From Halomonas sp. LR3S48 (lineage in GTDB: Bacteria; Pseudomonadota; Gammaproteobacteria; Pseudomonadales; Halomonadaceae): 64,000 nt of DNA. Below, piece by piece: positions 53,259 through 62,313 of this stretch; within the stretch, counting starts at the first letter, position 1; each line of letters opens with the position of its first letter. The notes below the pieces were generated by a model. The model was not told where the DNA came from. It saw nothing but the letters and a program-made list of their open reading frames with translations, and made no database searches. The stretch is taken from contig NZ_CP107009.1 of the NCBI RefSeq assembly GCF_025725665.1, forward strand, positions 1,984,001 to 2,048,000. Direction: 5' to 3'. Position numbers and translations under genes: made by a program.

Positions 53259-54161
53259 ATGTCCGCTTTGACCCGACGCCAGGCCACGGCCATCGGGGCC
53301 ACCACCATTCTCAACTGGGCGCTGCTCGCCACCCTGACCCAGCTCTCGGGCCCGGTGCCACCGTTTCTGCTCACCGGCCTGGCATTCGGCATCGCCTTCC
53401 TCTGCTTTCTCGCCTGGACCCTGGGGCGGGGCGAGTCGTTCATCGCGCCGCTGCGTCAGGCTCCTTCGGTCTGGGCGCTGGGCGTTGGTGGGCTGTTCGG
53501 CTATCACGCGCTCTACTTCGTCGCCCAGCAGAATGCACCGCCGGCCAACGCGGGACTGATCAGCTACTTGTGGCCGCTGTTGATCGTGCTGTTCGTCGGC
53601 ATGCTACCGGGAGAGCGCCTGTTGGCCAGGCACGTGGTCGGTGGGCTGCTGGGCTTCGCCGGGGCGGCGCTGCTGATCGGCGGCGACCTGGGCGGCGGCG
53701 GTAGTGCGCTGGGCTACGGGGCCGCTTTTGCCTGTGCCTTGGTGTGGAGCGGCTACTCCGTGCTGTCGCGGGCCAAGAAGACGGTGCCCACGGCCGCGGT
53801 GGGCGGCTTCTGCTTGGTGACGGCACTGTTGGCCTTCGCCTGCCATGGGCTGTTCGAAGCGACGCGCTGGCCCCAGGGTATCGAGTGGCTGGGCGTGATC
53901 GGCCTGGGCCTGGGGCCGGTGGGCAGCGCCTTCTTCACCTGGGACGTCGGCGTCAAGCACGGCGACCTGCACTTGCTTGGGTTACTGGCCTACGCCACGC
54001 CGCTGCTCTCCACGGTGGTACTGATCGTGGCCGGCTATGCCGAGGCCACGCCGCTGCTGGCGCTGGCAGCCGGCGTGATCACCCTGGGCATGCTGATCGG
54101 CAGCGGTGCGCTGGTGCGACGCAGGAAGCGGGAGACTCCGGCGCGCCCCGATCTCGCGTGA
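53259..54161 (+). CDS. EamA/DMT-superfamily transporter (YddG-like)
   Basis: A 300-residue membrane protein with ten helices and the two EamA repeats (AIGATTILNWALLATLTQLS ... GALIGG-type first half; GYGAAFACALVWSGYSVLSR second half). LISYLWPLLIVLFVGMLPGE matches the aromatic amino-acid exporter YddG/YtfF group. The substrate is probably amino acids or other metabolites. It is preceded by an AraC regulator on the same strand and is convergent with the GntP permease. Confidence 0.87.
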   Translation: MSALTRRQATAIGATTILNWALLATLTQLSGPVPPFLLTGLAFGIAFLCFLAWTLGRGESFIAPLRQAPSVWALGVGGLFGYHALYFVAQQNAPPANAGLISYLWPLLIVLFVGMLPGERLLARHVVGGLLGFAGAALLIGGDLGGGGSALGYGAAFACALVWSGYSVLSRAKKTVPTAAVGGFCLVTALLAFACHGLFEATRWPQGIEWLGVIGLGLGPVGSAFFTWDVGVKHGDLHLLGLLAYATPLLSTVVLIVAGYAEATPLLALAAGVITLGMLIGSGALVRRRKRETPARPDLA

Positions 54162-54197
54162 GGTGGCGGCGCGCGGAGGTTGCCTAGAGCGAGCCGC

Positions 54198-55646
54198 TCA
54201 GAACGAGCCGACCAGCGACCCCACAACGACAAGTACGATCAAGGAAATAATTGGCCCGACCACGGCCACCGCGGCGATGTCCAGGTAGGCCTGGCGGTGA
54301 GTCAGCCCGCAGATGGAGAGCAGCGTGATCACCGCGCCGTTGTGGGGCAGGGCGTCCAGCCCACCGGTGGCCACCGCCGTGACCCGGTGCAACAGGTCCG
54401 GCGAGATGCCGGCCGCCTGGCCCATGGCCAGGTAGGTATCGCCCAGGGTCGCCAGCGCGATGCTCATGCCGCCCGAGGCGGAACCGGTCATGCCGGCCAG
54501 CAGGTTGACGGCGATGGCCAGCGAGATCAGCGGATTGTCGCCGCCGGCGGTGGTGACCCAGGCGCTGATGGCATCGAATGCGGCGAGCGAGGCGATGACC
54601 GAGCCGAAGCCGACCAGGCTTGCGGTGTTGAAGATCGGCAGCAGCGAGGCATTGGCGCCGCTGTCCAGCGAGGCTGTCAGTTGCCGTAGCCGTGGCCAGT
54701 TCAGTGCGATCAGCACGAGAATGGAGAGTACCAGTGCGGCAATGACCGACCACAAGCCACGCACCGATTCGATGCTGGTGGCGCCGTAGATCGGATCCGA
54801 CAGATAGCCAGTGTCCATGGCCGGGATGACCACCGTGGTAAAGAGCAGGTTCAGCGCGATTACCAACACGATGGGCAGCAGCGCCAGGGGCAGCGAAGGC
54901 AGCCCGTGGCGCTGCTGCGGCTCGACTTCGGCCAGATCGAAGCCTTCGCCTGCGGCGCGCTCGCGCAAGTGGTCGTGGGTGGTGGTGGGTTCGCTTCCCT
55001 GTTCACCGTAACCTTCGCCGCCCGCCTGGGCCTGTCTGGCGCGGTAGCTCAGCCAACTCTGTCCCAGACCCAGCATGATCAGCCCGCTCATGATGCCAAG
55101 CCCCGGTGCGGCAAAGGGCGAGGTGCCGAAGAAGGGCATCGGTATGGCGTTCTGGATCGCCGGCGTGCCGGGCAGGGCGGTCATGGTAAAAGTGAAGGCG
55201 CCCAGCGCGATGGTGCCGGGGATCAGCCGCTTGGGCAGGTCGGCCTTGCGAAAGAGCGCTGCGGCGATGGGGAACACGGCGAAGGCCACCACGAACAGTG
55301 ACACGCCGCCGTAGGTCATGACCGCACAGGAGAGCACCACGGCGAGGATGGCCCGGCTTTCGCCGAGGCGTTCGACGATGGCACCGGCCAGCACCTCCGC
55401 ACTGCCGGAATCCTCCATCAGTTTGCCGAAGATCGCCCCGAGCAAGAACAGCGGAAAATAGCTGACGATGAAGTTGCCCGCCGATCCCATGAATACCTGG
55501 GTATAGCTGGCCAGCAGCGGAGCATCCACCGAGGCCAGCGCCACCAAGGCGGCCAGCGCCGGGGCCAGGATCAGCAGGCTAAGGCCACGGTAGGCCAGGT
55601 ATATCAGCAGGAACAGCGCAACGACGATGGCCAGGACTTCGGTCAT
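54198..55646 (-). CDS. GntP-family organic acid permease
   Basis: A 482-residue permease, start ATG 55646 overlapping the patatin stop by four bases. About 12 helices; AAALFRKADLPKRLIPGTIA LGAFTFTMTALPGTPAIQNA and GSASGGMSIALATLGDTYLA ... GLDALPHNGAVITLL are characteristic of GntP/CitM-type carboxylate transporters, including 3-hydroxybutyrate permeases. With the upstream phospholipase it may take up hydroxy or short fatty acids; this is inference. Confidence 0.87.
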   Translation of the reverse strand: MTEVLAIVVALFLLIYLAYRGLSLLILAPALAALVALASVDAPLLASYTQVFMGSAGNFIVSYFPLFLLGAIFGKLMEDSGSAEVLAGAIVERLGESRAILAVVLSCAVMTYGGVSLFVVAFAVFPIAAALFRKADLPKRLIPGTIALGAFTFTMTALPGTPAIQNAIPMPFFGTSPFAAPGLGIMSGLIMLGLGQSWLSYRARQAQAGGEGYGEQGSEPTTTHDHLRERAAGEGFDLAEVEPQQRHGLPSLPLALLPIVLVIALNLLFTTVVIPAMDTGYLSDPIYGATSIESVRGLWSVIAALVLSILVLIALNWPRLRQLTASLDSGANASLLPIFNTASLVGFGSVIASLAAFDAISAWVTTAGGDNPLISLAIAVNLLAGMTGSASGGMSIALATLGDTYLAMGQAAGISPDLLHRVTAVATGGLDALPHNGAVITLLSICGLTHRQAYLDIAAVAVVGPIISLIVLVVVGSLVGSF

Positions 55647-56737
55647 GCCTTGCCCTCTTCCTCCTGGCCCGGCCTGACGAGCGGGCGAAAAGTGTCGCTG
55701 AACACGGCATCCAGGTCGAAAGTGGAGTAATGACCCAAGGCATCGAAGTTTTTCTCGAGCCACAGATCGGCCCAGCCTCGGCCCTGGCGGTACAAGCGCG
55801 AGACGAAGTCCCACTGGGCGTTGAACTTGCTCGAGGCGGAAAGTTTCTCCACCTCCTGCTCGGCGTGGATAAGGTGCAGGCGCATGGAGCGGTAGCGCTC
55901 CACCTCGAGGCCTTCGGCATCGATCAGCTGTTGTAGCAGCTGGATGCTGCGCAGTTCCTTGATCAGGCTGGTGTTGAAGGTGATCTCGTTGATACGGTTG
56001 ATGATGTCCCGGGCGCTGTCAGGTAGCCGCTGACGTACCAGCGGGTTGACCTGAACCACCAACAGGTCCTGGCAATCCATGTCGTCCACCAGTGGGAATA
56101 GTGCCGGGTTGCCACTGTAGCCGCCATCCCAGTAGGCTTCGCCATCGATCTCCACAGCAGGGAACATGAATGGCAGGCAGGCTGATGCCATCACCGTATC
56201 TACCGAAATCTGCGGTTGGCGAAACACCTTGGCCCGGCCGGTCCTGACATTGGTGGCAGTGACGTAGATCTTGGCCCTGCGGCAGGCGTTGACGCGCTCG
56301 AAATCCACCAGTTTGCATACCAGATCCCGCAGCGGATTGATCTTCAGGGGGTTGAGTTTGGCCGGGGCGATGAGCTGGGTCAGGCTCTCGAACATCAGGT
56401 AGCTGGGTGAGTGGTCGAGGCTGCCGCTACCGGTCAGCCAGTCCCAGGGCGTCGGTTGAATGGGCGAGAAACGTGCCGCATCGCTGACGCCGTGCCAGAA
56501 ATCATGGAGCGCTTCGCGCGCCCCTTCGCGGCCGCCGCGGTGCAGCCCGTCGGCCAGTACCACGGCGTTCATCGCACCGGCGCTGGTACCGCTCACGCCG
56601 TCGATCTTCAGGCGTTCATCTTCCAGCAGCCTGTCCAGCACGCCCCAGGTCAGCGCGCCGTGGGAGCCGCCGCCCTGCAGAGCGAGATCGATGTGCTTGC
56701 GTTCTTCCTTGGGCATGCCATCTCCTGTGTCATTCAT
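55643..56737 (-). CDS. Patatin-like phospholipase
   Basis: A 364-residue patatin-domain protein. The oxyanion loop LALQGGGSHGALTWGVLDRL, the nucleophile motif VSGTSAGAMNAVVLADG (GxSxG) and the aspartate dyad partner WDGGYSGNPALFPL are all intact. There is no signal peptide. The C-terminal half (FDFVSRLYRQGRGWADLWLE) is typical of the DUF3734-containing bacterial branch seen near hydroxybutyrate metabolism genes. It is translationally coupled to the GntP permease. Confidence 0.9.
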   Translation of the reverse strand: MNDTGDGMPKEERKHIDLALQGGGSHGALTWGVLDRLLEDERLKIDGVSGTSAGAMNAVVLADGLHRGGREGAREALHDFWHGVSDAARFSPIQPTPWDWLTGSGSLDHSPSYLMFESLTQLIAPAKLNPLKINPLRDLVCKLVDFERVNACRRAKIYVTATNVRTGRAKVFRQPQISVDTVMASACLPFMFPAVEIDGEAYWDGGYSGNPALFPLVDDMDCQDLLVVQVNPLVRQRLPDSARDIINRINEITFNTSLIKELRSIQLLQQLIDAEGLEVERYRSMRLHLIHAEQEVEKLSASSKFNAQWDFVSRLYRQGRGWADLWLEKNFDALGHYSTFDLDAVFSDTFRPLVRPGQEEEGKA

Positions 56738-56824
56738 GCTGCAACGCAGTGTAGACCTCTTGTGGGCGAGCCCGATACAGGCGTCTTGGTTATCTACGTT
56801 ACAGAGTGCCTGACTACTTGCCGT

Positions 56825-57433
56825 TCAGGAGCCGCTCGTGGAATCGGTAGCTTGAAGCTTGACCAGGGTAGTCACCAGCCGTTGGCAGAGCGCGTCGAGC
56901 CGCTGCTGTTGGCTCTCGTCCACCAGTTCACCGCTTTCACCGAAGGCCTGGGCGGCGCGGGGAACGGCCAGCGGGTTGGGAAGTACGGTCACACCGAGAT
57001 TGCCGAGCAACTGGCGGATCAGCGCCAGGCTGCGCATGCCGCCTAGCGCGCCCGGCGAAGCGGAAACCACGGCTGCCAGCTTGTCGGCGAACAGTGCCAG
57101 GCCGCTGCGCTCGCCATCCGAACGCGACAGCCAGTCGAGGGTGTTCTTCATCAACGGCGTGATGAAGCCGTTGTACTCAGGCGAGGCCAGCAGCAGACCC
57201 TGGTGCTCGGCAAGCAAGCCCTGCAGGCTACGAGCGCTGGCTGGAAGGCCCTCCCGGCTTTCCAGGTCGCCGTCGTAGAGGGGCAGCGGGTAGTCGCGCA
57301 GGTCGACGAAAGTCGCCTGGCCGCCGACCCGATCGAGCCGCTCGGCGGCCAGGCGGGCGAGGCGCTTGTTGTGGGAATCCTCTCTGGCGCTGCCGGCGAA
57401 GACCAGGATGCGTGGTGGCTTATGTAGCGTCAT
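56825..57433 (-). CDS. NADPH-dependent FMN reductase
   Basis: A 202-residue flavodoxin-fold reductase: ILVFAGSAREDSHNKRLARL (GSxR phosphate loop), LLASPEYNGFITPLMKNTLD W and SASPGALGGMRSLALIRQLL. ATG 57433 (MTLHKPPRI) is preferred to one two codons upstream. It is the last gene of a five-gene run with two pirins, a monooxygenase-domain protein and an isochorismatase-like hydrolase; quinone or azo reduction is likely by family. Confidence 0.9.
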   Translation of the reverse strand: MTLHKPPRILVFAGSAREDSHNKRLARLAAERLDRVGGQATFVDLRDYPLPLYDGDLESREGLPASARSLQGLLAEHQGLLLASPEYNGFITPLMKNTLDWLSRSDGERSGLALFADKLAAVVSASPGALGGMRSLALIRQLLGNLGVTVLPNPLAVPRAAQAFGESGELVDESQQQRLDALCQRLVTTLVKLQATDSTSGS

Positions 57434-57481
57434 GGGCAATAGTCCCTCTCGTCAGTTGGTCGCTGGATCCGTGTAGTGCTG

Positions 57482-58423
57482 TCAGTTTCGCCAGGGCAGT
57501 GGCGGTGGCATCAGGCGTTCCCCCTGAAACTCGGGGATGCTGCCGAAGCGTTCACTGCCGGCTTCCCAGTCGTTTTGGGCCTCGATGATCTCGGCCCTGC
57601 TGTGGCCGACGAAATTCCACCAGATCAGGATCTCCTCACCCAGCGGCTCGCCACCGACCAGAATGGCGCGTCCTCCCTCCGGCAGTTCGAGCGCGACCTG
57701 GTTGCGCCCGCGTCCCAGGTAGGCCAGTTCATTGGCGCCGAAGCGCTCCCCCTCGATAATGAGTTCGTCTTCCAGCGATAGCAGGCCGTATTCGAAGTCC
57801 TCACGCAGCGGCAAGGTCAGCGAGCCGGCCGACGTCGCCAACAGGTCCAGGCCTACCAGCGGTGAGAAGGCCAGTGTCGGTGCACGATCGCCGGCGAATT
57901 CACCGGTCAGCAGGGTCAGTTCGAAGGCTTCCTCGCGCCACTGCGGTAGCTGCGGATAGTGATCGAAGCGCGGATCAGTGCGGCGCTGGGCCTCGGGCAA
58001 GGCGATCCAGAGCTGGGCGGCATGCAGGTGCGTCTCTCCCGGCACCGACTCCTCGGTGTGGCTGATGCCGCGGCCGGCCGTCATCAGGTTGACCTGGCCG
58101 GGACGGATCACCTGCTCGTTGCCCAGGCTGTCGCGGTGCAGCACTTCTCCCTCGATCATCCAGGTGAAGGTCTGCAGGCCGATGTGCGGGTGGGGACCGA
58201 CACGCAGGCCTCGCGAGTCGCCCTTGAATACCGCCGGGCCGGCATGATCGAGGAAGCACCAGGCGCCAATCAGGCGTCGCTGGCGCGACGGCAGCACACG
58301 GTTGACGGGAATGCCGCCGACATCGGCCGTGCGTGGCGCCACATGCTGAACCTGGCGCTTGCCTTCGACCACAGGGCAATCGAGCGAGGAGGTGAGGTCG
58401 GTGTCGTTGACGAGATTGCTCAT
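57482..58423 (-). CDS. Pirin-family protein 1
   Basis: A 313-residue bicupin. The metal-binding motifs RVGPHPHIGLQTFTWMIEGE VLHRDSLG and TAGRGISHTEES give the usual three histidines and glutamate of pirin, as in E. coli YhhW, a quercetin 2,3-dioxygenase. C-terminal cupin text LSLEDELIIEGERFGANELA is intact. It shares a cluster with a second pirin only about 30 % similar by eye, so the two probably differ in substrate. Confidence 0.92.
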   Translation of the reverse strand: MSNLVNDTDLTSSLDCPVVEGKRQVQHVAPRTADVGGIPVNRVLPSRQRRLIGAWCFLDHAGPAVFKGDSRGLRVGPHPHIGLQTFTWMIEGEVLHRDSLGNEQVIRPGQVNLMTAGRGISHTEESVPGETHLHAAQLWIALPEAQRRTDPRFDHYPQLPQWREEAFELTLLTGEFAGDRAPTLAFSPLVGLDLLATSAGSLTLPLREDFEYGLLSLEDELIIEGERFGANELAYLGRGRNQVALELPEGGRAILVGGEPLGEEILIWWNFVGHSRAEIIEAQNDWEAGSERFGSIPEFQGERLMPPPLPWRN

Positions 58424-58520
58424 TGTCGTTTTTCCAGGAAGAACGAAGTGGGATGGGCGGTCAGGCTTGTTTCAGCATAGGTTCTCGCTTGCCGCACTGC
58501 CTGTCGGGGTTGGCCATGCC

Positions 58521-59096
58521 TCAACGGAACAGCCAGGGCGCCACCAGTTTCACCACCCGCGGCATGATGGCGTAGACCACCAGGCCCACGATGGTGGCGG
58601 CGACCAGGCCATGACGGATGCCCCAGGTGTCCAGTGCCGGTAGCAGTTGGAGGAGCGGCAGCCACAGTAGCGGCACGATCATGGTCAGAGGCCAGATGAC
58701 CGCCGTGGTTATCAGCCACTGCTTCCAGCGCGTCGGCTGCTTGCTGGCGGGCGTAGGCGGGGTGAACCAGTAGTCGATGCCGCTGACGATCTCCACTCGC
58801 TCGGCCTGCTGCAGGTCGGGCTGGATGGTTCCCATCAGCTCGCGGCGCTCGGGGGACTCCCGCCAACGCCGGGCATCGGCGTCACTGGCGAAGCGCACGG
58901 CGATCTCGTAGTCATGATGACCTTCGGAAGGACGCAGGATGTGCACCCCCTGATGACCGGGAAAGCGGCCGGCCGCCTCGATGATCTGGCGCAGCCAGGT
59001 TTCGTAGCGATCCATGGCCTCGGGCCTGACCCGATGGTGGATCTGGATGGTTGCCCCCTCGCAGTGAACCGAGGCGGCGGGGTCGGAGACGGACAT
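58521..59096 (-). CDS. Antibiotic-biosynthesis-monooxygenase (ABM) domain membrane protein
   Basis: A 191-residue protein; start ATG 59096 (MSVSDPAASVHCEG). Residues 15-110 are an ABM ferredoxin-like domain (IHHRVRPEAMDRYETWLRQI, FASDADARRWRESPERRELM). Two transmembrane helices follow (LITTAVIWPLTMIVPLLWLP and GLVAATIVGLVVYAIMPRVV). This ABM-plus-membrane layout is common in proteobacteria and of unknown function; a quinone oxidation role fits its neighbours. Confidence 0.85.
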   Translation of the reverse strand: MSVSDPAASVHCEGATIQIHHRVRPEAMDRYETWLRQIIEAAGRFPGHQGVHILRPSEGHHDYEIAVRFASDADARRWRESPERRELMGTIQPDLQQAERVEIVSGIDYWFTPPTPASKQPTRWKQWLITTAVIWPLTMIVPLLWLPLLQLLPALDTWGIRHGLVAATIVGLVVYAIMPRVVKLVAPWLFR

Positions 59097-59160
59097 GGGG
59101 AGCCTCCATGGCAGTTGGGTGACCAGCAGGGTAGAGCCCGGCAAGCCGGGCCCTTTCACC

Positions 59161-59793
59161 TCAACGCTTGTGCGCCAGGCTCTGCTGCTCGTAGCTCTGG
59201 ATCAGGTTGGCGTAGGCAGGCAGGTGGGCGGCCAGCAGGCCACCGAAGCCTTCGATGTCGTTACGCCAGTCGCGGTGCAGTTCGCAACCCACCCCGAACC
59301 AGGTCATCAGCTGAGCGCCGGCGTGGGACATGCGGTCCCAGGCGGCGTCGCGGGTGGTCTGGTTGAAGGTGCCGGATGCATCGGTGACCACGAATACCTC
59401 ATAACCCTCTTCCAGGGCCGAGAGTACCGGGAAGGCCACGCACACCTCAGTCACCACGCCGGCGATCAGCAGTTGCTTCTTGCCGGTGGCCCTGATCGCT
59501 GCCACGAACTCCTCATTGTCCCAGGCGTTGATCTGCCCGGGGCGGGCAAAATAGGGGGCATTGGGGAAGGTCTCCTTGAGCTCCGGCACCATGGGCCCGT
59601 TGGGGCCGTCCTCGAAGCTGGTGGTGAGGATGGTGGGGATCTCGAAGAACTTGGCGATGTCGGCAAGGGCCAGCACGTTGTTCTTGAAGTCGTCGGGGCT
59701 GAAATCGCGCACCAGCGAGAGCAGGCCGGCTTGATGGTCGACCATCAACAGGGCGACATCGTCCTTGTTCAGTCGGTTGTAGGTATAAGACAT
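59161..59793 (-). CDS. Isochorismatase-fold hydrolase, YcaC-like
   Basis: A 210-residue protein; ATG 59793 (MSYTYNRLNKDDVALL). Catalytic triad candidates: D in LLMVDHQAGLLS, K in RATGKKQLLIAG, and C in GVVTEVCVAFPVLSALEEGY. The text closely follows the YcaC branch, octameric hydrolases of unknown substrate. It is located between a pirin gene and the ABM gene in the same direction. Confidence 0.92.
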   Translation of the reverse strand: MSYTYNRLNKDDVALLMVDHQAGLLSLVRDFSPDDFKNNVLALADIAKFFEIPTILTTSFEDGPNGPMVPELKETFPNAPYFARPGQINAWDNEEFVAAIRATGKKQLLIAGVVTEVCVAFPVLSALEEGYEVFVVTDASGTFNQTTRDAAWDRMSHAGAQLMTWFGVGCELHRDWRNDIEGFGGLLAAHLPAYANLIQSYEQQSLAHKR

Positions 59794-59863
59794 GGGATTT
59801 TTCTCCATGGTTGGGTGAGTGCGCCCGGTCAGGGCTCGGGCGCGGTCGGCTGCGGCGGGGCCG

Positions 59864-60733
59864 CTAGCCCTCCAGGCGGCCGAACTTGCCGGCCTGGAAA
59901 TCGGTGAACGCTTGGTGAAGCTCATCCACGCTGTTCATGACGAAGGGGCCCTGGCCCACCACGGGCTCTTCGATGGGTTCTCCGCCGAGCAGCAGCAGCC
60001 GGGCATCGTTGTTGGCTTCCAGGCGTATCTCCTCCCCCTTGCGCTCGAAGCACACCAGGCCGGCATCTCGTACCAAGGCATCGCCGTTGACCTGTACCGT
60101 TCCTTCGAGTACCACCAGCAGGGTGGTGTGGCCCTCGGGTACGCGCAGCGTCGTTTCTGCGCCGGCCTTGAGCTGCAGGTCCCAGACGCTGATCGGGGTA
60201 AAGGTGTGGGCCGGCCCTGCATGGCCCTGGTACTCACCGGCAATGACCCGCAGCTCTCCGGCGCGCCCAGGCAGCGCCAGCCGGGGAATGTCGGCATCGA
60301 GCAGCGTCTGGTAGGCCGCGGGGGTCGACTTGTGCCGGGCTGGCAGGTTGATCCAGAGCTGTACCATTTCCAGCGTTCCGCCTTGAGCGGTGAAGGCCCG
60401 CGAGTGAAACTCCTCGTGCACGATTCCCGCCCCGGCGGTCATCCACTGGACGTCGCCTTCTCCGATGCGCCCACCGCTGCCGGTGGAGTCGCGATGCTCC
60501 AGCTCGCCGCGATAGACCAGGGTCACGGTCTCGAAGCCGCGGTGAGGGTGGGCACCGACGCCGCGAGGCCGAGGGGCCGGCGGGAAGTCGTAGGGGCCGG
60601 CATGGTCGAGCAACAGAAAAGGGCTCAGGTGATCGGCGCCCAGGCGGTCGTAGGTGAACAGCGAACGCACTGGAAAACCGTCGCCAACCCAATGGCCGCG
60701 GGGGGCGCCGTAGATGCCGTGGATCTTCTTCAT
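59864..60733 (-). CDS. Pirin-family protein 2
   Basis: A 289-residue bicupin; ATG 60733 (MKKIHGIYGAPRGHWVG). VGAHPHRGFETVTLVYRGEL EHRDSTGSGG and TAGAGIVHEEFHS provide the metal site. It is the first gene of the minus-strand cluster and divergent from a LysR regulator 125 bases away, its likely controller. Probably a quercetinase-like dioxygenase or a redox-responsive regulator. Confidence 0.92.
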   Translation of the reverse strand: MKKIHGIYGAPRGHWVGDGFPVRSLFTYDRLGADHLSPFLLLDHAGPYDFPPAPRPRGVGAHPHRGFETVTLVYRGELEHRDSTGSGGRIGEGDVQWMTAGAGIVHEEFHSRAFTAQGGTLEMVQLWINLPARHKSTPAAYQTLLDADIPRLALPGRAGELRVIAGEYQGHAGPAHTFTPISVWDLQLKAGAETTLRVPEGHTTLLVVLEGTVQVNGDALVRDAGLVCFERKGEEIRLEANNDARLLLLGGEPIEEPVVGQGPFVMNSVDELHQAFTDFQAGKFGRLEG

Positions 60734-60808
60734 GGTCTGGCTCCTGCTTGATTGGCTACTTGGCCGATACAGAAAGCCTAGAGATGCAACGATCTTGGCG
60801 GTAGAGGC

Positions 60809-60841
60809 TATAATGCACACTCTGCGTTCCATGAGTAGAAC
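60809..60841 (+). promoter_or_regulatory. Promoter -10 and dyad before the LysR gene
   Basis: TATAAT (60809-60814) is a perfect -10 on the plus strand. GTTC-catgagta-GAAC (60826-60841) just downstream is a T-N12-A type dyad, a candidate autoregulatory LysR site. No convincing -35 is seen. Confidence 0.4.
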
Positions 60842-60858
60842 GATGAGAGTGAGTGACC

Positions 60859-61827
60859 ATGCAAGATCTCAACGACCTCTATTACTTCGTGCAGGTGGTG
60901 GATCATGGTGGCTTTGCCCCGGCCGGTCGCGCCCTGGGCTTGCCCAAGTCGAAACTGAGCCGGCGCATCGCACAGTTGGAAGATCGGCTCGGCACACGGC
61001 TTATTCACCGCTCGACGCGCCACCTGTCGGTTACCGAACTGGGACAGGCTTACTATCGACACTGCGTGGCGATGCTGGTCGAGGCCGAAGCGGCAGAGGA
61101 GCTGATCAAGACCAATATCCAGCAGCCGAGGGGAACGGTGCGGCTTAGCTGTCCGCCGAGCCTGCTGAACTATCTGATCACGCCACTCTTGGTTCGCTTC
61201 ATGGCGCAGTGCCCCGATGTGGAAGTGCAGGTAGAGGCAACCAGCCGCCGGGTCGACGTGATCAAGGAGGGGCTCGACATGGCCATCCGGGTTCGCTTTC
61301 CGCCACTCGAGGACAGCGATCTCTCGATGAAGGTACTGTCGCGCAGCCCGCAACGCTTGCTGGCTGCGCCAGTGCTACTCGAGGGGCGGCCGAAGCCGCG
61401 AGCAACAGGCGACCTGGCGGGGTTGCCCAGCCTCGATTTCGACCAGGTCGACAGGCAGCACCTCTGGGTACTCGACGGACCGGACGGAGCCACCGCCCGG
61501 ATTCGTCATCATCCACGCTTGGTGACCGATCATGCCGAGACGCTGCATCAGGCTGCTCTCGCCGGCCTCGGCGTAGCCAAGTTGGCCCTACTCGTGGCGG
61601 GGCAAGACTTGCAGGCGGGGCACCTCGTCGACGTGCTTCCCGGCTGGAAGCCACGGGGCGGCATACTGCACGCCGTATTCCCTTCGCGACGGGGTGTCCT
61701 GCCCGCCGTGCGTGCGCTGCTCGACTTCCTGGCCGAGAATATCGACGAGATCGATTTCACCAGCGAAACCGCCTGGGCGCCGTCGCACGGCGTAAGCGAG
61801 TCTCGAGACGCCGCTAATCAAGGATAA
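60859..61827 (+). CDS. LysR-family regulator of the pirin cluster
   Basis: A 322-residue regulator. HTH: LYYFVQVVDHGGFAPAGRAL GLPKSKLSRRIAQLEDRLGT; effector domain from RGTVRLSCPPSLLNYLITPL. The N-terminal sequence is of the AaeR/YafC/PcaQ-like group seen next to quinone or pirin genes. ATG 60859 is preferred over the GTG two codons upstream. Divergent from the pirin-isochorismatase operon. Confidence 0.9.
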   Translation: MQDLNDLYYFVQVVDHGGFAPAGRALGLPKSKLSRRIAQLEDRLGTRLIHRSTRHLSVTELGQAYYRHCVAMLVEAEAAEELIKTNIQQPRGTVRLSCPPSLLNYLITPLLVRFMAQCPDVEVQVEATSRRVDVIKEGLDMAIRVRFPPLEDSDLSMKVLSRSPQRLLAAPVLLEGRPKPRATGDLAGLPSLDFDQVDRQHLWVLDGPDGATARIRHHPRLVTDHAETLHQAALAGLGVAKLALLVAGQDLQAGHLVDVLPGWKPRGGILHAVFPSRRGVLPAVRALLDFLAENIDEIDFTSETAWAPSHGVSESRDAANQG

Positions 61828-61843
61828 GGATGGGGCTGGCTAC

Positions 61844-62176
61844 ATGGGTGACTACACGGATTATCTTCAGGATGTCTTCGCAAGGTTCGGGCCGGTGTCC
61901 GCCCGCCGTATGTTTGGCGGTCATGGCCTTTATCACCAGGGCCTGATGTTCGCCCTGGTGGCCGACGATACCCTCTACCTGAAGGCGGACGACGGCAACG
62001 TGGGCGACTTCGAGCGCGAGGGGCTCGAGCCGTTCCTGTACCACAAGGCGGGCCGCGAGGTGAGGATGTCCTACTACCGCGCCCCGGAGGCGATCTTCGA
62101 GGATCAGGAGCTGGCGGCGGAGTGGGCGGGTGGCGCCTTCGCGGCGGCGCTACGCGCCAAGGCGGGCAAGCGCTGA
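61844..62176 (+). CDS. TfoX/Sxy N-terminal domain protein
   Basis: A 110-residue protein of the stand-alone TfoX_N type: DYTDYLQDVFARFGPVSARR MFGGHGLYHQGLMFALVADD TLYLKADDGN. Full competence regulators also carry a TfoX C-terminal domain, which is absent here, so a role in natural competence should not be assumed. Follows the LysR gene by 16 bases. Confidence 0.88.
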   Translation: MGDYTDYLQDVFARFGPVSARRMFGGHGLYHQGLMFALVADDTLYLKADDGNVGDFEREGLEPFLYHKAGREVRMSYYRAPEAIFEDQELAAEWAGGAFAAALRAKAGKR

Positions 62177-62187
62177 CAGAAAAAAGT

Positions 62188-62313
62188 TCAGCAGAGTCGC
62201 GAGCCGAGCAGCAGCAGCGAGGCGTCGGCCGCTTGCCAGCCCCACCATGCAAGTGACAGGGCAGCGCCGAGGGCCAGCAGCGCGGCGAGTTTCACCAGGT
62301 GAATCCGACTCAT
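62188..62313 (-). CDS. Very small membrane protein coupled to an MFS transporter
   Basis: A 41-residue frame from ATG 62313 (MSRIHLVKLAALLALGAALS LAWWGWQAAD...), a single transmembrane helix with a basic N-terminus. The ATG overlaps the stop of the MFS gene by four bases (ATGA), the same coupling used throughout this genome, which supports it being translated. No family recognised. Confidence 0.55.
   Translation of the reverse strand: MSRIHLVKLAALLALGAALSLAWWGWQAADASLLLLGSRLC

Noticed and set aside
61844..62176. Evidence for natural competence from the TfoX-like gene
   Set aside because: Only the N-terminal TfoX domain is present, a widespread stand-alone protein, and no competence genes are nearby.
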